A stretch of 10,188 bases of DNA, taken from the NCBI GenBank assembly GCA_012523655.1, contig JAAYTV010000498.1, positions 1 through 10,188 on the forward strand, given 5' to 3'. Below, piece by piece: positions 7,653 to 10,188 of this stretch. Under the pieces are notes generated by a model, which was not told where the DNA came from, made no database searches, and saw only the letters and a program-made list of their open reading frames with translations. Positions within the stretch are counted from its first letter, which is position 1. The number at the start of each line of letters is the position of its first letter. The DNA is from a bacterium. Its GTDB lineage: Bacteria > Zhuqueibacterota > Zhuqueibacteria > Residuimicrobiales > Residuimicrobiaceae. A program made the translations under genes and the position numbers.

Positions 7653-8580
7653 TCCTTTTGCAAAAAGGCCGGATGATGCGACTGGGACAAACTACCGGCG
7701 CTTTTTGAACCCCGAAGCCGTCTCCAAGCTCAAAAATATGAACCTCATCGCCCGGCTGGTGGTGGAGGGCTTTATCACCGGATTGCACCGCAGCCCGTAT
7801 CACGGCTTCAGCGTCGAATTCGCCGAACACCGGCCCTATATGCCGGGCGACGACCTTCGCCGTCTTGACTGGAAAGTGCTGGGCAAAACCGATCGTCTTT
7901 ATCTCAAAGAATATGAAGAGGAGACCAATCTGCGGTCGTATCTGCTGGTGGATGCTTCTGCTTCCATGGGCTATCGGTCCGGCCAAGTCAGCAAATTGCA
8001 ATATGCCGCCTGGCTGGCCGCCAGCCTCTCCTACCTGATGTTGCGCCAGCGGGACGCCGTGGGGCTGGTCACCTACTCGGATCATATCCGCAAACTCCTA
8101 CCGCCGCGCTCCATCTACAGCTATCTGCCTGTCATCCTGCAAGAGTTGCAGAACACCTCCAGCCAAGGGGAGACCCGCATCGGCCGCATCTTTCACCAGC
8201 TGGCGGAGCGCATGCCCCGGCGCAGTCTACTCATTATCTTTTCCGACCTCTTTGATCACCCGCAGGAGATCCTCTCCGGACTCAAACATTTTCGCCACAA
8301 CCACCATGAGGTGATCGTGTTTCATATCCTGGATCCCCTGGAACGCCGTTTTGATTTCAAACAGGCCGGCACTTTCCTCGATGTGGAGACTGGAGAAAAA
8401 CTCTCCACCCAACCATGGCACATCCGCACTGAATACAGCCGATTGATCGACGAATTCATCGATACGCTGAAAAAAGGGTGCCGCGAGCATCGCATCGATT
8501 ACGCGCTGATGGACACGGCCGAGGACTTTGACCGCGCTCTGCTGCAGTATCTCATCAAGCGCAAAAGGATTGGGGGATAA
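7645..8580 (+). CDS. DUF58 / von Willebrand A-like partner of MoxR
   Basis: A 311-aa protein of the DUF58 family. The signature region is GLHRSPYHGFSVEFAEHRPY, then MPGDDLRRLDWKVLGK, LKEYEEETN, and a vWA-like strand LLVDASASMG with an intact DxSxS metal site (103-107). RRSLLIIFSDLFD later on supplies the next vWA strand. No membrane segment is seen, so this is the short soluble form. It starts inside the last codons of moxR (8-nt overlap). In many FCB genomes the pair is followed by BatA/BatB/BatD-type membrane proteins. None follows here: the operon ends and a decayed gene on the opposite strand meets it. Confidence 0.94.
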   Translation: MNNPFAKRPDDATGTNYRRFLNPEAVSKLKNMNLIARLVVEGFITGLHRSPYHGFSVEFAEHRPYMPGDDLRRLDWKVLGKTDRLYLKEYEEETNLRSYLLVDASASMGYRSGQVSKLQYAAWLAASLSYLMLRQRDAVGLVTYSDHIRKLLPPRSIYSYLPVILQELQNTSSQGETRIGRIFHQLAERMPRRSLLIIFSDLFDHPQEILSGLKHFRHNHHEVIVFHILDPLERRFDFKQAGTFLDVETGEKLSTQPWHIRTEYSRLIDEFIDTLKKGCREHRIDYALMDTAEDFDRALLQYLIKRKRIGG

Positions 8581-8639
8581 ACGAGGGGATGGGTTCTTTA
8601 TCCAGCCGTTCACACCGTTCTCTGATGCACAGAGCCCAC

Positions 8640-9293
8640 CATTTGAATGCAGCAGGAGTAGCCGCCGCGACGCGCGTGGAATAGTCGTAGAGGTCTCTCC
8701 GGCCCTGTCCTGCAAAAAGGCCTGCAAAATGCGGTATATCGGGGTATGAGGAAGGAACAGACGCGCCAAACGGCGCCATAAACAAAGCTTGAGTGACTGA
8801 AATCCATTTTGCACAGCCAACGGTTAAGGGGTGATGAGGATAAAGCCGTGATCCGAGGCAAGAAAATAATCCAGCTCGTTGAACGCTGTGCCGGCGCCGA
8901 GATCCAGAAGCACATACTCTGCAGGCAACACACACAGATGCCGGATAAAATTGAATTTAAAGCTGCATTTCAGATCCGCTAGGCCGAAACAATACAGAGC
9001 ACCTGAGACGAGATGAATCAGGAAGGAGAGTGGTGAGCAGCAGAGGGGGCAGTATGTTTGCCCGATGCTCGAGGAAATCCCTGATGGTGGTTAGAGGATT
9101 CGAAATGCCCAGAACCTGATGCAGATTGGGCCCCCGAAATCGGTATCGACCACCATGGCGCGATGCCCGCTTTACGCCAGCGCCATACCCATGGCTGTTG
9201 TCAAAATGGTTTTGCCGACTCCGCCCTTTCCTCCGGCGATAGCCAACAGAATAGGTTTTTACCGACGGATTCAATAAGCCTTCCTAAAAGCAT
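8640..9293 (-). pseudogene. Decayed MinD/ParA/FlhG-like P-loop ATPase gene
   Basis: Reading the minus strand with frame changes gives a recognisable deviant Walker A ATPase. PILLAIAGGKGGVGKTIL (about 9255-9202) is followed by an in-frame TAA at 9172-9174, then GHRAMVVDTDFGGP. A one-base loss near 9128 shifts the frame to NLHQVLGISNPLTTIRDFLEH. A second shift near 9020 returns to the first frame with LVSGALYCFGLADLK, IRHLCVLPAEYVLLDLGAGT and AFNELDYFLASDHGFILITP. Another TAA at 8824-8826 precedes PLAVQNGFQ, RRLARLFLPHTPIYRILQAF and GETSTTIP, after which similarity fades near 8650. A further base loss near 9258 would join the P-loop to ATG 9291-9293. Relatives regulate flagellar number, division-site placement or partition. 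Several independent lesions make a sequencing error unlikely. It runs against the end of the DUF58 gene. Confidence 0.8.
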
Positions 9294-9384
9294 CCGCCGG
9301 TTGATGCGGTCCTTTTCTTAAGCCGCCCACCAGAGTAAAAGGCATTCGGAAAAAACGGCTGCGGTGCACATTACGATGCAATGA

Positions 9385-9801
9385 TCAGCGAAACATGGCT
9401 TTGATGCTGCCCCATGTCTCACGTGCAGAGGAAATCTGTGGGCTGACGACCAGATGGCCGTATTCGGAAGTAGATCCGTCCTTGTCGAGGATTTGCAGCT
9501 TGTAGTAAAACGTGCGACCGGTCTGCTTGAACACGCTGGCATCCACGTAGGTGTAGGTGTGTTCATTCTGCTGGTCGGTTTTGACCGCGGCGATCAGCGA
9601 ACTGATCTTTTCATAATTGCTGTCATCGAGGCTGCGCAGTACATAGTAGCCTCTGAGGTTGGATTCAGCGGTGACAACCCATTTCAACTCCACCCGATTC
9701 AGTCCGGTTTCACCAGTAAAACTGGAGATGATGGAACCTGCAGCCACTGCACTTGCCAACACAGCTGCCGAAAGAACGAAAGCATTGAAAAGACGTTTCA
9801 T
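9385..9801 (-). CDS. Small secreted protein with a single fibronectin type III-like domain
   Basis: A 138-aa protein. Residues 1-21 form a signal peptide (MKRLFNAFVLSAAVLASAVAA). Residues about 30-120 look like one FN3 domain: VELKWVVTAESNLRGYYVLR, then SLDDSNYEKISSL, YTYVDASV, TFYYKLQILDKDG and SEYGHLVV, the strand pattern found in extracellular proteins of FCB bacteria. The tail TWGSIKAMFR is basic and hydrophobic. Function is not known; it may be a surface or periplasmic adhesion or packing module. ATG 9799-9801 has only a weak AGG upstream. A good promoter lies about 125 bases upstream. The stretch 9294-9384 after the stop holds nothing I can name apart from a T6 run, and no clear terminator. 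Confidence 0.72.
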   Translation of the reverse strand: MKRLFNAFVLSAAVLASAVAAGSIISSFTGETGLNRVELKWVVTAESNLRGYYVLRSLDDSNYEKISSLIAAVKTDQQNEHTYTYVDASVFKQTGRTFYYKLQILDKDGSTSEYGHLVVSPQISSARETWGSIKAMFR

Positions 9802-9921
9802 GATCCAGACCTGTTTTCTGTTACGTTACGAACACTCGAAACCATCAGGCCCTGCGCAAATTACCACGGTCCCCTCCGTCCAAAGGCCACCCTCCCTTTT
9901 AACATCTGTAGGCCTTCTATG
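9802..9921 (-). other. About 120-nt GC-rich leader of the FN3-like gene
   Basis: This stretch lies between the predicted start of transcription near 9922 and the ATG at 9801. It is GC-rich in contrast to the AT-rich promoter region, and contains GGCC at both ends of its central part and a possible ACGG/CCGT hairpin with a six-base loop. I do not recognise a riboswitch family in it. No gene is seen here. Confidence 0.3.
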
Positions 9922-9928
9922 ACATCTA

Positions 9929-9956
9929 AATATACTATTAAAATTAGAAAAGTCAA
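9929..9956 (-). promoter_or_regulatory. Promoter of the FN3-like gene
   Basis: On the minus strand TTGACT (9956-9951) and TATATT (9934-9929) are 16 bases apart, in an AT-rich stretch. Transcription would start near 9922. It is divergent from the sigma factor promoter, and the two -35 boxes lie about 25 bases apart. Confidence 0.6.
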
Positions 9957-9981
9957 TTTCTTTTTTTAATCTATTTAATTA

Positions 9982-10010
9982 TTGACATTATTTTTTTAAT
10001 TTATTATATT
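9982..10010 (+). promoter_or_regulatory. Promoter of the primary sigma factor gene
   Basis: TTGACA (9982-9987) and TATATT (10005-10010) have the ideal 17-base spacer, and the flanks are AT-rich. Transcription would start near 10017, leaving a leader of about 30 bases. The sequence from 10005 (TATATTTT) also comes within one base of the TAnnTTTG -7 element of Bacteroidetes promoters. Confidence 0.7.
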
Positions 10011-10047
10011 TTAGCACGTTATAACAACCAAACCGAGGGGAGCTTGT

Positions 10048-10188
10048 GTGTTAAGACGTACGGTTGTTCGTAGTCCGGAATCGCGCGAAGATTCTTTGGA
10101 CCGCTATCTTCGTGAGATCAATGCCATCCCGCTTTTAGCCCCCCATGAAGAGGTGGACTTGGCGCGCCGTATCCACCGCGGAGACCAT
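10048..10188 (+). CDS. rpoD: Primary sigma factor of RNA polymerase (RpoD/SigA), N-terminal part
   Basis: The frame is open from GTG 10048 to the window edge (47 codons), so only the N-terminus is visible. After a short basic start (LRRTVVRSPESRE) it goes straight into sigma-70 region 1.2: DSLDRYLREINAIPLLAPHE, then EVDLARRIHRGD. Region 1.1, found at the N-terminus of proteobacterial and many other primary sigmas, is absent. This is the layout of the short (about 290-aa) housekeeping sigma factor of Bacteroidetes and relatives. GAGGGGAG at 10035-10042, five bases before the GTG, is a strong ribosome binding site and fixes the start. An alternative sigma of the same family cannot be excluded from this fragment, but the start pattern favours the housekeeping factor. 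Confidence 0.85.
   Translation, partial: MLRRTVVRSPESREDSLDRYLREINAIPLLAPHEEVDLARRIHRGDH

Noticed and set aside
8528..8749. Plus-strand open frame of 73 codons across the end of the DUF58 gene
   Set aside because: It overlaps the DUF58 end and the decayed gene, with no domain and no clear ribosome binding site.
8957..9274. Minus-strand open frame of 105 codons as a separate gene
   Set aside because: Its first half reads the P-loop region in the wrong frame (GRSRQNHF). Only its middle (NLHQVLG onward) is in the ancestral frame, so it is part of the decayed ATPase.
9285..9310. Possible terminator hairpin (GCATC/GATGC followed by TTTT on the minus strand)
   Set aside because: The stem has only five pairs with an eight-base loop and a short T run, and it overlaps the presumed start of the decayed ATPase gene.
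9454..9969. Plus-strand open frame of 171 codons
   Set aside because: It is antisense to the FN3-like gene and runs into the AT-rich promoter region. It has no recognisable domain.
1..10188. CRISPR arrays, tRNA or rRNA genes, insertion sequences
   Set aside because: I found no spaced direct repeats, no tRNA-like cloverleaf ending in CCA, no rRNA signature and no transposase motif or terminal inverted repeats.

Overview
The window looks like a bacterial chromosome segment, with dense genes, roughly 50-55% G+C by eye, Shine-Dalgarno sites and several overlapping start/stop codons. The gene at the right edge begins directly with a sigma-70 region 1.2 (DSLDRYLREINAIPLL, with no region 1.1). That is the short primary sigma factor form seen in Bacteroidetes and related FCB lineages. 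A DUF1080 secreted protein, a MoxR/DUF58 pair and a secreted FN3-like protein fit an FCB-type organism, perhaps an uncultured phylum such as KSB1. This placement is an inference.

Left part, minus strand (1-2909): rlmN (23S rRNA A2503 methyltransferase), then lysine-ketoglutarate reductase (LKR), then saccharopine dehydrogenase (SDH, running off the left edge). LKR and SDH are in the order of the fused eukaryotic enzyme AASS and together would take lysine to aminoadipate semialdehyde. SDH is in the +1 frame relative to LKR, follows it almost without a gap, and has no ATG/GTG/TTG start at a sensible place. The junction contains a 7-base A tract.

Middle, plus strand (3037-8580): a good sigma-70 promoter precedes five tightly packed genes. 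They are a radical SAM/SPASM-like enzyme, a B12-binding-type radical SAM enzyme, a secreted DUF1080 (3-keto-disaccharide hydrolase family) protein, a MoxR AAA+ ATPase and a DUF58 protein. Gaps are 8 nt, a 4-nt overlap, 25 nt and an 8-nt overlap, so co-transcription is very likely. I do not recognise this combination as a described pathway, and it is the best candidate here for an uncharacterised system. A run of nine G lies exactly in the GGE motif codons of the first radical SAM gene.

Right part (8581-10188): a minus-strand MinD/ParA/FlhG-like ATPase gene is decayed, with at least two stop codons and two frameshifts, but still shows a GGKGGVGKT P-loop. Upstream of it, also on the minus strand, is a small secreted FN3-like protein. 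An AT-rich intergenic region with two divergent consensus promoters separates that gene from the start of the primary sigma factor gene on the plus strand.
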